NCBI GenBank assembly: GCA_964639885.1
Contig: CAZXEH010000021.1
Span: 1 to 36,044 of the forward strand
DNA: 36,044 nucleotides
Origin: JAGNLA01 sp964639885
GTDB lineage: Bacteria; Caldisericota; Caldisericia; JAAYUI01
Direction: 5' to 3'
Shown here: piece after piece, positions 15,361 through 24,489 of the stretch
How positions within the stretch are numbered: the first letter of the stretch is position 1
How the letters are laid out: every line of letters starts with the position of its first letter
Position numbers and translations under genes: made by a program
Notes under the pieces: model-generated
Seen by the model: only the letters and a program-made list of their open reading frames with translations
Databases searched by the model: none
What the model was told of the DNA's origin: nothing

Positions 15361-16115
15361 TCGAGGATGGCTGCGATGCGCTCCATTTCGGCGTCGTCGA
15401 TCTCTGAGTTTGTAAAGACCTTCTGAACGTCGTCATGATCTTCAAGTTCGTTCTGGAGCTTCATGAGCTTTTCGGCGTCATTGCCTGAAATTTTGATGGT
15501 TGACTTCGGGTTGTAGACGAGGCCTTCTTCTTTAACCTTGTAGCCAGCCTTTTTGAGCGCTTCGGAAACAGCGTGAAGCTGGTCTGATGGGGTTGTAACG
15601 ATGAATCCGTCACCGTCTTCGGCAACATCTTCTGCGCCAACATCGGCAGCGACCATGAACACGTCATCGAGCGACTTTCCGCCACCTTCGATCATAAGTT
15701 CGCCCTGTCTGAGGAAGTTCCAGGCAACGCATCCCTGTTCGCCAAGATTTCCGCCGTGCTTGCTGAAAATCTTCTTGAACTCGGAGATTGTCCTGTTCTT
15801 GCTGTCTGTGAGGGCTTCAACTATGATTGCCGTTCCTGCCGGGCCGATGCCTTCGTAGAGGGCTTCTTCATAGATTGCGCCTTCAATTTCGCCTGTTCCA
15901 CGCTGGATGGCTCTCTTGATGTTTTCTTTTGGCATTGCAGCGGTTGAAGCTTTGTCAAGAGCTGCCCTGAGCTTGAAGTTTGATTCCGGGTTTCCACCAC
16001 CGTCGCGTGCTGCGATGATGATTTCACGGCCGATCTTTGTGAAGATCTTGCCCCTCTTTGCGTCGGTTACCGACTTCTTGCCTTGAATATTGTGCCACTT
16101 GCTGTGACCTGACAT
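15357..16115 (-). CDS. yebC: YebC/PmpR family protein
   Basis: 252 aa with the diagnostic opening MSGHSKWHNIQGKKS and all three domains of the family. YebC proteins were first described as DNA-binding regulators and are now also implicated in relieving ribosome stalling. Its ATG follows the pdxT stop with no gap (TAA then ATG), and its AAGGAGG ribosome site is inside the last codons of pdxT. It overlaps ruvC by four bases at the other end. Confidence 0.95.
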   Translation of the reverse strand: MSGHSKWHNIQGKKSVTDAKRGKIFTKIGREIIIAARDGGGNPESNFKLRAALDKASTAAMPKENIKRAIQRGTGEIEGAIYEEALYEGIGPAGTAIIVEALTDSKNRTISEFKKIFSKHGGNLGEQGCVAWNFLRQGELMIEGGGKSLDDVFMVAADVGAEDVAEDGDGFIVTTPSDQLHAVSEALKKAGYKVKEEGLVYNPKSTIKISGNDAEKLMKLQNELEDHDDVQKVFTNSEIDDAEMERIAAILE

Positions 16116-16688
16116 TTACATCCTCCTTATTTTTTCAAGAAACATCCGGTGTACTGCCAGATTTCCCGTCATTTCAGGATGGAATGCAGCACCGAGTTTG
16201 TTGCCTTCTTCTACAAAAACTATATTGTTCCGGCCGTCTTTTGCAAGTACCCTGACGTTTTGCCCCACCCTTGTGATGAAAGGAGCCCTGATAAATGCAA
16301 CATCAACCTTGCCATTGCCTTCGATTTCGATTTCCTCGACCGACGACTGGAGCTGTCGACCGTAGGCGTTGCGCCTGACAGTGACGTCCATGAGCTTCCA
16401 TGTCGGCTGATCCGGGTATCCGTCAAGTTCTTTTGCCATCATGATCAGTCCGGCGCATGTGCCGAAAATTGGCATGCCGTCATTGACCCTTTTGATGATT
16501 TCCACATCAAGCCCGCAACGGGATGCCAGTTTTCCAAAGGTTGTGGATTCGCCGCCTGGGATGACCAAACCATCACAAAGATTCAGATCGCCAGAGTTTC
16601 GGACCTCGATAACTTCAGCACCGAGAGATTTTAGAACCCTGACGTGCTGGATGACATCGCCCTGGAGAGCGAAAACGCCTGCTCTCAC
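16116..16688 (-). CDS. pdxT: Pyridoxal 5'-phosphate synthase glutaminase subunit PdxT
   Basis: 190 aa, typical length. Class I glutamine amidotransferase with the nucleophile C78 in FGTCAGL, H170 and E172 in FHPEMTGN, and the PGGEST oxyanion region. It hydrolyses glutamine and delivers ammonia to PdxS in the ribose-5-phosphate-dependent vitamin B6 route. The start overlaps the pdxS stop by four bases (ATGA). Confidence 0.96.
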   Translation of the reverse strand: MRAGVFALQGDVIQHVRVLKSLGAEVIEVRNSGDLNLCDGLVIPGGESTTFGKLASRCGLDVEIIKRVNDGMPIFGTCAGLIMMAKELDGYPDQPTWKLMDVTVRRNAYGRQLQSSVEEIEIEGNGKVDVAFIRAPFITRVGQNVRVLAKDGRNNIVFVEEGNKLGAAFHPEMTGNLAVHRMFLEKIRRM

Positions 16689-17563
16689 CAGCCTCTGCCA
16701 GCCAGTCTCTCGCTGTCCTTGAGGGTGTCGAGATTGATTCCAACCATCGGTTCACCGAGGTTCTTTGAGACTTCGGCGATAACTGCGGGTTCCTGCCAGT
16801 GTGCGACTGCATTAACGATGGCTTTTGCACGCTTTGCCGGGTTGCCTGACTTGAAGATACCTGATCCGACAAAAACGCCGTCTGAACCAAGATACATCAT
16901 CAATGCTGCATCTGCCGGTGTTGCCACTCCGCCTGCTGCGAAGTTGACGACAGGAAGTCTGCCCTCTTTTTTGACGATGCGGAGGAGTTCGACCGGTGCG
17001 CCAAGTTCCTTTGCGATTGTGACCAGCTCTTCATCAGATGCCATGACGACCCTTCTGATGTCGCGCTGAACCTGTCTCTGGTGTCTGACTGCCTCAACGA
17101 CGTTGCCTGTTCCGGCCTCGCCTTTGGTTCTGATCATTGCTGAACCTTCGGCTATCCTTCTGAGAGCCTCGCCAAGGTTTCTGCAGCCACAGACGAACGG
17201 AACCTTGAACGCCCACTTGTCGACGTGGAACTCATCGTCGGCAGGAGTAAGAACTTCCGATTCATCAATGTAGTCGATGCCGATTGCTTCAAGCACTCTG
17301 GCCTCGAGCGTGTGGCCGATCCTGCACTTTGCCATGACAGGAATCGATACGGCCTTCATGATGCCTTCAATCATCTGTGGGTCAGACATCCTTGCCACTC
17401 CGCCATCTTTCCTGATGTCGGCAGGAACGCGCTCCAACGCCATAACCGCAACGGCTCCGGCTTCTTCCGCTATCTTTGCATGATCTGGCGTAACCACGTC
17501 CATGATGACGCCGCCAACGAGCATGTCAGCCAAACCTCTTTTTACCAGAAAGTTGTTATCCAT
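16685..17563 (-). CDS. pdxS: Pyridoxal 5'-phosphate synthase subunit PdxS
   Basis: 292 aa. (beta/alpha)8 synthase that makes PLP from ribose 5-phosphate, glyceraldehyde 3-phosphate and ammonia. D22, the Schiff-base Lys79 (VMAKCRIGH) and Lys147 (RTKGEAGTG) are all conserved. The ATG at 17563 is preferred over 17584 because family members begin just before the NxxLVKRGLA stretch and because the likely transcription start falls between the two ATGs. It is the first gene of the operon pdxS-pdxT-yebC-ruvC. Confidence 0.96.
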   Translation of the reverse strand: MDNNFLVKRGLADMLVGGVIMDVVTPDHAKIAEEAGAVAVMALERVPADIRKDGGVARMSDPQMIEGIMKAVSIPVMAKCRIGHTLEARVLEAIGIDYIDESEVLTPADDEFHVDKWAFKVPFVCGCRNLGEALRRIAEGSAMIRTKGEAGTGNVVEAVRHQRQVQRDIRRVVMASDEELVTIAKELGAPVELLRIVKKEGRLPVVNFAAGGVATPADAALMMYLGSDGVFVGSGIFKSGNPAKRAKAIVNAVAHWQEPAVIAEVSKNLGEPMVGINLDTLKDSERLAGRGW

Positions 17564-17587
17564 GCTTACCGCCTTTCCGAACATGGA

Positions 17588-17615
17588 ATTTTACATCCCG
17601 GCCAACTCCAATCAA
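17588..17615 (-). promoter_or_regulatory. Candidate promoter of the pdxST-yebC-ruvC operon
   Basis: On the minus strand TTGATT (17615-17610), a 16-base spacer and TAAAAT (17593-17588). The start point would fall near 17580, giving a ~17-base leader to the ATG at 17563 and placing the ATG at 17584 outside the transcript. Confidence 0.45.
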
Positions 17616-17731
17616 TTATTTTTTGTTGAATCATTTTTTTATCGAGCCGATCATTTTGGTTATGGTGCCATCTCACAGAAACATTCTGGCAGTTTGTCTG
17701 TCTAATGTCTTATAGCCATTTTGGAGGTGCA

Positions 17732-19777
17732 ATGAGAAAATTACTGGCTTTTGTTCTGATTTTGATCTTTCTGGCTCCAGGTTGCGGGAAACCGCCGATA
17801 ACCGAAAAAGATGTTCCGATAATTCCAAGAACTTCAATATTGGGAAGTTCTGTTGGGATTCCACCAAAAGTTGATCCGAACAACGGGCTCAGGATAGCCT
17901 TCACGGCACCATACAACAGTGTATTGAATGTTTATGTCTGGGATTTGTATATGTCTGATGCAAGACCCAAACCTGTTACAATGTCAAAAAGACCGATCAC
18001 CAACTTTGAATGGGACTACACAGGCAACATCCTTTACTCGAAAGATGAAAACGGTGATGAAAATTATCACATTTGCAGGGCTGACATTGACAACGGAACG
18101 GAAACCGATCTTACTCCCGGAAAAGGATTCAAGGCATCGTTGTTCAAAACATCACTCAATTATCCGAATGAAATAGTAGTTACAATCAATGACAGGGATC
18201 CCAAGGTTTTTGACATCAAGAAGATAGACATCTTGACAGGCAAGTCGGATTTGATTTTCAAAAACGATGAAAATTTCGTAGACTTTCTCATCGATTCCAG
18301 TTTCAATCTGTGTGCCGGCTACAAAACATTGCCTGACGGAAGCAGGGAGCTGTTGAAACGGAATCTGGGGAAATGGGAGACAATGGAGAAGATTGGCTTC
18401 GAAGACTCCGGATCAACTTACTTGCTCGACTTTAACAGGTCAGATCGATATTTCTACATGGTTGACAGCAGAAACCGTAACACATCTGCATTGTTCAAGA
18501 TTGACCTGTTTGGGTGGAAGAAGGAGCTGATTGCTGAGGATGAAAAATCTGATTTTTCCAATTGCCTTGTATGGTATTCCACCAATGATGTTGCGGCTGT
18601 GGAGTTCAATTATGACAGAAAAAAATGGAAAGCTGTGGATCCGGAAATCCAACCCGATCTGGATTATCTTGAAAATCTGTTGAAAGCAAATTTTAAAGTC
18701 ACAAGCATGGATCATGGTGACAATTTCTGGATTGTTGCCAGTGACGCAGATGATAAATCGCCAATTTTCTACCTTTATAATAGATATCACAGGGAAGCCA
18801 AACCTTTGTTCAGCATGAGACCGGAACTTGACAAAGCAAATTTGGCCAAAATGCACCCCGAGATCATAAAATCCAGAGATGGACTTGATTTGGTCTGTTA
18901 TTTGTCGCTTCCGCCGTGGATGGATGACGATAACGATGGTATCCCAAACCAGCCATTGCCGATGATTCTTGACGTTCACGGAGGCCCGGCTTTAAGGGAT
19001 TCATGGGGCTTTAACTCGATGCACCAGTTCTTCGCAAACAGAGGTTATGCAGTTCTCAGCGTGAACTTCAGAGGGTCGATGGGTTTTGGGAAAAAATTTC
19101 TCAATCTTGGAAACGGCGAATGGGGCGGAAAAATGCACAACGACCTCATCGATGCCGTTGACTGGGCCATCGCCCAGAAGGTTGCCATACCGGCGAAAGT
19201 GGCTATTTATGGCGGCAGTTACGGAGGTTATGCAGCCTTGGTCGGAATGACATTCACTCCTGACAAATTTGCATGTGGAGTTGATTTGGTTGGCATTTCA
19301 AATCTATCGTCATTCCTAAAGTCGACCCCGTCCTACTGGAAACCGTTTTATGAAGACCAGAAAAAGCGAGTGGGTGGTGACCCAGACACAAAAGTTGGCA
19401 AAATATTCCTGGATTCGAGGTCACCCATCAATTTCGTAGACATGATTCAAAAGCCTTTGCTCATCGGTCACGGTGCCAATGATCCGAGGGTCAAGGTGGC
19501 AGAATCAGAGCAAATAGTTGCATCGATGAAGAAGAAGGGCATCCCGGTCATCTATTGCTATTACCCTGACGAAGGTCATGGATTTTCAAGATGGCAGAAT
19601 TCACAATCATTTTTTGCTGTTGTCGAGAATTTCCTTGCCAAAAATCTGGGTGGAAGATGCGAGGAGATAACTAAAGACACCCTTGATGGCTCAACCCTTG
19701 AGGTGAAGGAAGGAGTTGATCTGATAAATGGTTTGAAGGAATTGATGGACGGATCTGCTGTAAGAAAAATAAGATAA
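17732..19777 (+). CDS. Prolyl oligopeptidase family (S9) serine peptidase lipoprotein (copy 1)
   Basis: 681 aa. ATG 17732 has GGAGGTGCA before it and opens a lipoprotein signal with lipobox LAPGC (C18). An N-terminal seven-bladed-propeller-like region of ~360 residues (blades with NRNTSALFKIDL) is followed by the alpha/beta hydrolase domain with nucleophile S496 (GGSYGG), D584 (GHGANDPRV) and H616 (DEGHGF). S9 acylaminoacyl/dipeptidyl-type enzymes degrade short peptides; the lipid anchor puts this one on the outer side of the membrane. It carries DDDNDG-type acidic loops in both copies near residue 410. Paralogue of the next gene, in the same direction with a hairpin between them. Confidence 0.9.
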   Translation: MRKLLAFVLILIFLAPGCGKPPITEKDVPIIPRTSILGSSVGIPPKVDPNNGLRIAFTAPYNSVLNVYVWDLYMSDARPKPVTMSKRPITNFEWDYTGNILYSKDENGDENYHICRADIDNGTETDLTPGKGFKASLFKTSLNYPNEIVVTINDRDPKVFDIKKIDILTGKSDLIFKNDENFVDFLIDSSFNLCAGYKTLPDGSRELLKRNLGKWETMEKIGFEDSGSTYLLDFNRSDRYFYMVDSRNRNTSALFKIDLFGWKKELIAEDEKSDFSNCLVWYSTNDVAAVEFNYDRKKWKAVDPEIQPDLDYLENLLKANFKVTSMDHGDNFWIVASDADDKSPIFYLYNRYHREAKPLFSMRPELDKANLAKMHPEIIKSRDGLDLVCYLSLPPWMDDDNDGIPNQPLPMILDVHGGPALRDSWGFNSMHQFFANRGYAVLSVNFRGSMGFGKKFLNLGNGEWGGKMHNDLIDAVDWAIAQKVAIPAKVAIYGGSYGGYAALVGMTFTPDKFACGVDLVGISNLSSFLKSTPSYWKPFYEDQKKRVGGDPDTKVGKIFLDSRSPINFVDMIQKPLLIGHGANDPRVKVAESEQIVASMKKKGIPVIYCYYPDEGHGFSRWQNSQSFFAVVENFLAKNLGGRCEEITKDTLDGSTLEVKEGVDLINGLKELMDGSAVRKIR

Positions 19778-19790
19778 TTTATGCTCAATC

Positions 19791-19822
19791 ACCCTGGCTA
19801 CTCTCAGGGTAGCCAGGGTTTC
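19791..19822 (+). terminator. Terminator-like hairpin between the two S9 peptidase genes
   Basis: ACCCTGGCTAC (19791-19801) and GTAGCCAGGGT (19809-19819) form a perfect 11-bp stem with a 7-base loop. Only TTT follows before CAC, so termination may be partial. Confidence 0.55.
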
Positions 19823-19942
19823 ACAAAAAAATCGACAAAAACAATTACATTTAAATATTAAAGCTATTGACAGCCATGATATAATTATTGTGTAAATAAA
19901 GAATAGCTCAACGGGATCACTGGAATAATATTAGGAGGTATA

Positions 19943-21997
19943 ATGAATAAATATTTGATGCTTTTCATTGTGTTCATGCTTGTTGTTCCGGGATGTGGAG
20001 AAGTTAAGCTGACCGAGAAAGATTTCCCTGTTATCCCAAGAACTGTTTTTACAGACAATCCAGAGAAAGCTGCTCCTATGATAAGTTCTGACGGTGAGCA
20101 TCTTGCGTGGAGTGCACCTTACGAAGGCGTGATGAATATCTGGGTGGCACCTGTGGGGAAATTGGATGAGGCAAAGCCTTTCACAAAATCAAAAGACAGT
20201 CCTGTGAACAGTTTTTATTGGAGTGCAAACAAAAACCGCCTTTTTTATCTTAAGGATGAAGGAGGCAATGAGTTGTATCACGTCAATATGGTGGACATAG
20301 AAACAGGAGTTGAAAAAGACCTGACTCCAGGCAAAGGTTTCAGGGCGTTTCTCTTCAGTTTCAATTACGACAATCCTGACGAAATAGCCATATTGACCAA
20401 TCAGAGAAACCCACAATTCATGGATATCCTCAAAATCAATGTCGACAGCGGTAAGACCGACATGATCTATCCTGGCGATGATGGGATGCAAGTTTATCTT
20501 GATTCCAAACTTAACATCAAAACGGGCGTCAGTTACAATGCAGATGGCGAACCGGAGATTTATCTCTACAAGGGTGGCAAGTGGGAGCTGAAAGAAAAAA
20601 TTTCATTCGAAGATAAAATGAATACCAGTCTCTCAGCCATAGACAAATCCGGGAAATACCAGTACATGGATTCAAGCGTTGGCAGAAACACATCCGCCCT
20701 CTACAAAATCAATCTGGAGACGTGGGAGAAGACGCTTGTGGCCGAGGATGAGAAGTCGGATTCAGTTGATTGGATTTCCGAGAACAAAACTGGCAACTAT
20801 GTGGCTGTGGGATTCAATTATGAGAGGAAATACTGGAAAGTCATTGACGACAGGTTCCAGAAAGATATTGACTATCTGACCAATTTTCAGGATGGCGACT
20901 TCTCTGTTACCGATACCTCGCCTGACGACAGGTTCTGGCTTGTCAGCTATGCGAGCGATAATGGCCCAGCCAAATACTATCTCTACAATCGAGAAGCAGG
21001 TAAAGCTGAATATCTTTACTCCAACAGACCGGATCTCGACAATCTCAAACTTGCGAGAATGAAGCCACAGGTGATAAAATCAAGAGACGGACTCGATCTG
21101 GTTTGTTTCGTCACCCTGCCTCCCTGGACAGACCCGGACAACGATGGTGTACCAGATCAGCCTGTGCCTTTGATTCTCAATATTCATGGTGGCCCGTATG
21201 TCAGGGATTCCTGGGGGCTTGATCCTACACATCAATATTTTGCCAATCGAGGTTATGCTGTTGCCAGCGTCAACTACAGGGGATCGTGGGGTTTTGGCAA
21301 AGAGTTCCTGAACAGGGGAAACGGCGAATGGGGTGGGAAAATACAAGATGATTTCATTGATGTAGCAGATTGGGCTATTGCCCAAAAAATAGCAATTCCC
21401 GATAAGATTGCAATTCTTGGCAGAAGTTTTGGCGGTTACTGTGTTTTATCCGCTTTGACGACCACTCCTGAAAAATTCGTTTGCGGTGTCGATGTTGTCG
21501 GTATTTCAAATTTAATCACATATATGAAATCGATTCCAGCTTATTACAAAAGCATGTACAATGCTTACAAAAAACAGATCGGTGGTGATCCAGATACACC
21601 GGAAGGCAAAAAATATCTTGAATCCAGGTCACCGATCAATTTCGTAGATAAAATCGTCAGACCGCTTCTCATCGGCCATGGATCGAATGATTCCAGGGTA
21701 AGTGTTTCCGAATCGGAGACGATTGTCAAAGCTATGCAGGCAAAGAAACTCCCGGTCACCCTGTGCGTTTTCCCGGATGAGGGTCACCAGTTTCAAAAAC
21801 CGGAAAATAAGAGAGCATTTTATGCAATTGTTGAAGAATTCTTTGGCAAGCATCTTGGTGGGAGGATTGAACCCATGACTGCAGACGATTTCAAGGACTC
21901 AAGCATTGAAGTCAAGGCAGGCGCTGCTCTCTTCAATGGTCTCGATCAACTGTTGCCAAAGAAAACCGAAAAACCTGCCGAAAAGAAAGACAAATAA
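19943..21997 (+). CDS. Prolyl oligopeptidase family (S9) serine peptidase lipoprotein (copy 2)
   Basis: 684 aa from an ATG behind AGGAGG. Lipobox VVPGC (C18), propeller-like N-terminal half, and the catalytic set S495 (GRSFGG), D583 (GHGSNDSRV) and H615 (DEGHQF). The nucleophile elbow is GRSFGG rather than GGSYGG as in copy 1, which may alter substrate preference. It ends with a Lys/Glu-rich tail (KKTEKPAEKKDK) absent from copy 1. The two copies are colinear from the lipobox on, so this is an old tandem duplication. TTGACA (19867) and TATAAT (19880) occur upstream but are only seven bases apart. Confidence 0.9.
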   Translation: MNKYLMLFIVFMLVVPGCGEVKLTEKDFPVIPRTVFTDNPEKAAPMISSDGEHLAWSAPYEGVMNIWVAPVGKLDEAKPFTKSKDSPVNSFYWSANKNRLFYLKDEGGNELYHVNMVDIETGVEKDLTPGKGFRAFLFSFNYDNPDEIAILTNQRNPQFMDILKINVDSGKTDMIYPGDDGMQVYLDSKLNIKTGVSYNADGEPEIYLYKGGKWELKEKISFEDKMNTSLSAIDKSGKYQYMDSSVGRNTSALYKINLETWEKTLVAEDEKSDSVDWISENKTGNYVAVGFNYERKYWKVIDDRFQKDIDYLTNFQDGDFSVTDTSPDDRFWLVSYASDNGPAKYYLYNREAGKAEYLYSNRPDLDNLKLARMKPQVIKSRDGLDLVCFVTLPPWTDPDNDGVPDQPVPLILNIHGGPYVRDSWGLDPTHQYFANRGYAVASVNYRGSWGFGKEFLNRGNGEWGGKIQDDFIDVADWAIAQKIAIPDKIAILGRSFGGYCVLSALTTTPEKFVCGVDVVGISNLITYMKSIPAYYKSMYNAYKKQIGGDPDTPEGKKYLESRSPINFVDKIVRPLLIGHGSNDSRVSVSESETIVKAMQAKKLPVTLCVFPDEGHQFQKPENKRAFYAIVEEFFGKHLGGRIEPMTADDFKDSSIEVKAGAALFNGLDQLLPKKTEKPAEKKDK

Positions 21998-22058
21998 ATA
22001 TGTAAATATCAAAACCAATATAAAAATTAATTAATTCCTACCCCTAACCCCCTGTTTG

Positions 22059-22086
22059 TTGCAACGACCATCCGTTCACATAAAAT
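22059..22086 (+). promoter_or_regulatory. Candidate promoter for the carbamate kinase/cmk-plsC pair
   Basis: TTGCAA (22059-22064), a 16-base spacer, and TAAAAT (22081-22086), giving a leader of about 70 bases. The same TTGCAA-16-TA-rich layout precedes the ABC operon at 24421. Confidence 0.45.
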
Positions 22087-22164
22087 CAACCCTCGTCCAA
22101 TCAGGCGTGGCTCCTGTGAGCGCCAGCTGACCACACACCAAAAAATCACACAAATCTTTGTAAA

Positions 22165-23124
22165 ATGGATGGTTTTCAAGTGAGCTCAAAAGAAAAGATC
22201 GTAATCGCAATCGGTGGAAACTCGCTCCTGCTTCCAGGCATGAACATGACGGTGGCAAACCAGAGAAACGCTGTCTGGGAAACCGCTTTCAGTGTAGCAT
22301 CAATCGCAGCTGATGGATACAGGGTTATCATATCCCACGGCAACGGCCCGCAGGTGGGGCTTGTCATGAGGCGCTCCGAACTTGCGAAACCTGAAATAGC
22401 AGAAACAACGCTTGATTACGCCGTGGCTGAAACGCAAGGTGGAATCGGCTACCAGCTCCAGCAGGCGCTTCAGGACGAACTTGCCAAGCGTGGAATTCAC
22501 GAGATGGTTTTGACGGTTGTCACACAGTGCGAGGTTTCCTCTTCCGACCCGGGATTCAAAAACCCGACAAAGCCGATTGGCAGCTTCATGGATAAGGACA
22601 CTGCCATGAAAATGAAGCAGCTGATGGGCTGGAATGTCGTTGAAGATTCAGGCAGGGGCTGGAGAAGAGTGGTCGCATCACCATGGCCAAAATCAATCAT
22701 TGAAGCTGAAGCAATAAAGTTCCTGGTTGAAAACAAAGCCATAGTCATCGCCTGCGGCGGTGGCGGCATTCCAGTAGTCAAGTCGGCCGAAGGACTTGCA
22801 GGCATCGAGGCAGTCATCGACAAAGACAGGGCGTCGGCGGTGCTTGCCCTTGAGGTTAAAGCCGATATACTCCTGATATCGACAGCTGTACCGAAGGTGT
22901 ACATCAACTTTGGAAAACCGGATCAGATGGCGCTTGACGTCATCAATCTCGAAACAGCTGAAAAGTACATGGCTGAAGGTCATTTTGCCAAAGGCTCGAT
23001 GGGTCCGAAGGTCGAGGCTGCTGTCCATTTCATAAAAAATGGCGGCCAGAAGGCGATCATCACCGATCCAGGACACATAAAAAAGGCTTTGGTTGGAGAG
23101 GCAGGAACAATAATAGTTCCATGA
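22165..23124 (+). CDS. arcC: Carbamate kinase
   Basis: 319 aa, the usual family length. Amino acid kinase fold with the N-terminal AIGGNSLL, HGNGPQVG, and CGGGGIPV motifs of carbamate kinase, and the late DKDRASAVLA segment. It interconverts carbamoyl phosphate and ADP with ATP and carbamate, often as the last step of arginine or purine breakdown, but no arginine deiminase or carbamoyltransferase gene is in the window. The ATG at 22165 lacks a clear ribosome site, and a GTG at 22180 is an alternative start. It overlaps the next gene by four bases (ATGA). Confidence 0.9.
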   Translation: MDGFQVSSKEKIVIAIGGNSLLLPGMNMTVANQRNAVWETAFSVASIAADGYRVIISHGNGPQVGLVMRRSELAKPEIAETTLDYAVAETQGGIGYQLQQALQDELAKRGIHEMVLTVVTQCEVSSSDPGFKNPTKPIGSFMDKDTAMKMKQLMGWNVVEDSGRGWRRVVASPWPKSIIEAEAIKFLVENKAIVIACGGGGIPVVKSAEGLAGIEAVIDKDRASAVLALEVKADILLISTAVPKVYINFGKPDQMALDVINLETAEKYMAEGHFAKGSMGPKVEAAVHFIKNGGQKAIITDPGHIKKALVGEAGTIIVP

Positions 23125-24404
23125 TCAGGCACATAACGGTGGCCATCGACGGGCCGGCAGCATCAGGAAAGAGTACTGTCGGACAAATCGTTGCCAAAAA
23201 GCTTGGAATGAATTTTCTCGATTCAGGAAAACTCTACCGTGTTGCAGCTCTTTCCAGCCAGAAAACCGGACTAAAACTCCCTGAATTGCTCGACGCCACA
23301 AGGCTCGAACTGAAGAAATCCAGATTCATCCTAAATGGTGAAGATGTCACCAGTCAGCTTGATTCTGTTGAAATAGGTGAGCTTGCCTCACAGTTGTCGG
23401 TTGATCCAAGGCTTCGTGAGTGGGTCAACAAAACCATAAAAGAGATTGCCATCAATGAATCGATAATTGTTGCTGGAAGAGATATAGGAACAGTCGTGCT
23501 TCCAGAGGCAAGGGTCAAGATTTACCTTGATGCAACAGTGGAAGAGCGTGCTAAACGAAGGTACCTTGACGTAAAAAAGAAGCAGTCCTATGAATCGATC
23601 CTCGAAGCTCTCAAAAAACGTGATGCCAGGGATTCAGGCCGAGATGTTGCTCCTTTAAAACCGGCAGATGATGCAATCATAATTGATTCAACAAACCTGA
23701 GCAGAAACATTGTTGTAAAACGAATTTTCAAACTGGTCAAAGATGAGTTGCTGAAGGTGAAGTTGACCTGGTGGTGGGGGTTTTCCTATTGGGTCTGTAA
23801 CACCATCGCAAGAAACTTTTGGAACATAAAAGTTTATGGGAAAGGAAACGTCCCATCCTTTGGTTCAGCCATTGTTGTCGCAAACCACACATCTATCTTT
23901 GATGTCTTTTTTCTGGGACTTGCCCTTCCGCGAATGGGGTATTTCCTCGCAAAATCAGAACTGTTCAGGATTCCGGTCATCAACTGGTGTGTGAGGGGTT
24001 ACGGAGCGGTTCCTGTAGAACGTGGACTGGCAAGCAAAAAAGTGGTCAAGGGCATCGATGTTGTCTTGAGTCATAACAAATGCTTCATTATCTATCCCGA
24101 AGGAACACGCTCAAAAACAGGTTTTATAAGCGGTCATTACCACCTTGGGGCAGCCATGTTTGCTCATCGCCACAAAGTGCCAATCATTCCGATGGGAATC
24201 ATTGGAGCGTTCGATATTTTGCCATTTGGCTGCAAGTGGCCAAGGCGGGGCAATCTCACTGTCAACGTTGGCAAACCAATCATCTGGGACACAAGTGTGA
24301 GAGGATCAAAGGAATTGCTGGAGAAGGTAACCAACGACTACATGATGGAAGTCGCCAGGTTAAGCAACCAACCGTTTGTTGAGGGTGTTTTCACTTCAGA
24401 TTAA
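23121..24404 (+). CDS. cmk-plsC: Fusion of cytidylate kinase (Cmk) and 1-acylglycerol-3-phosphate acyltransferase (PlsC)
   Basis: 427 aa in one uninterrupted frame. Residues 1-215 are a CMP/dCMP kinase: P-loop GPAASGKST (11-19), LDSGKLYR, AGRDIGTVVLP and the RRYLDV/KRDARDSGRD lid region. Residues ~220-427 are a PlsC-type acyltransferase with NHTSIFD (catalytic H256, D261), EGTRS (327-331) and a P-rich IIPMGI block. The kinase makes CDP for nucleotide and CDP-diacylglycerol supply; the acyltransferase makes phosphatidic acid. The fusion therefore joins two steps feeding phospholipid synthesis. A membrane-associated segment (WWWGFSYWVCNTIARNFW) links the halves. It is translationally coupled to arcC. 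Confidence 0.92.
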   Translation: MIRHITVAIDGPAASGKSTVGQIVAKKLGMNFLDSGKLYRVAALSSQKTGLKLPELLDATRLELKKSRFILNGEDVTSQLDSVEIGELASQLSVDPRLREWVNKTIKEIAINESIIVAGRDIGTVVLPEARVKIYLDATVEERAKRRYLDVKKKQSYESILEALKKRDARDSGRDVAPLKPADDAIIIDSTNLSRNIVVKRIFKLVKDELLKVKLTWWWGFSYWVCNTIARNFWNIKVYGKGNVPSFGSAIVVANHTSIFDVFFLGLALPRMGYFLAKSELFRIPVINWCVRGYGAVPVERGLASKKVVKGIDVVLSHNKCFIIYPEGTRSKTGFISGHYHLGAAMFAHRHKVPIIPMGIIGAFDILPFGCKWPRRGNLTVNVGKPIIWDTSVRGSKELLEKVTNDYMMEVARLSNQPFVEGVFTSD

Positions 24405-24420
24405 CTAACAATTGCGACTG

Positions 24421-24448
24421 TTGCAAAGTTTTTCTAATTAGGTATATT
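24421..24448 (+). promoter_or_regulatory. Candidate promoter of the thioredoxin-ABC operon
   Basis: TTGCAA (24421-24426), 16-base spacer, TATATT (24443-24448), about 40 bases ahead of the first ATG of the operon. No Fur-type box was recognised around it. Confidence 0.55.
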
Positions 24449-24489
24449 ATTACCAGAATCTAGTTTTAATTTAATCATAGGCGGGTATC

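Noticed and set aside
14884..15426. 180-codon plus-strand frame over ruvC
   Set aside because: Antisense shadow of ruvC and yebC; both have complete family motifs on the other strand.
16149..16634. 161-codon plus-strand frame over pdxT
   Set aside because: Antisense shadow of an intact PdxT with a catalytic Cys-His-Glu set.
19867..19885. TTGACA and TATAAT upstream of the second S9 gene as one promoter
   Set aside because: Only seven bases separate them, so they cannot work together; each lacks a partner.
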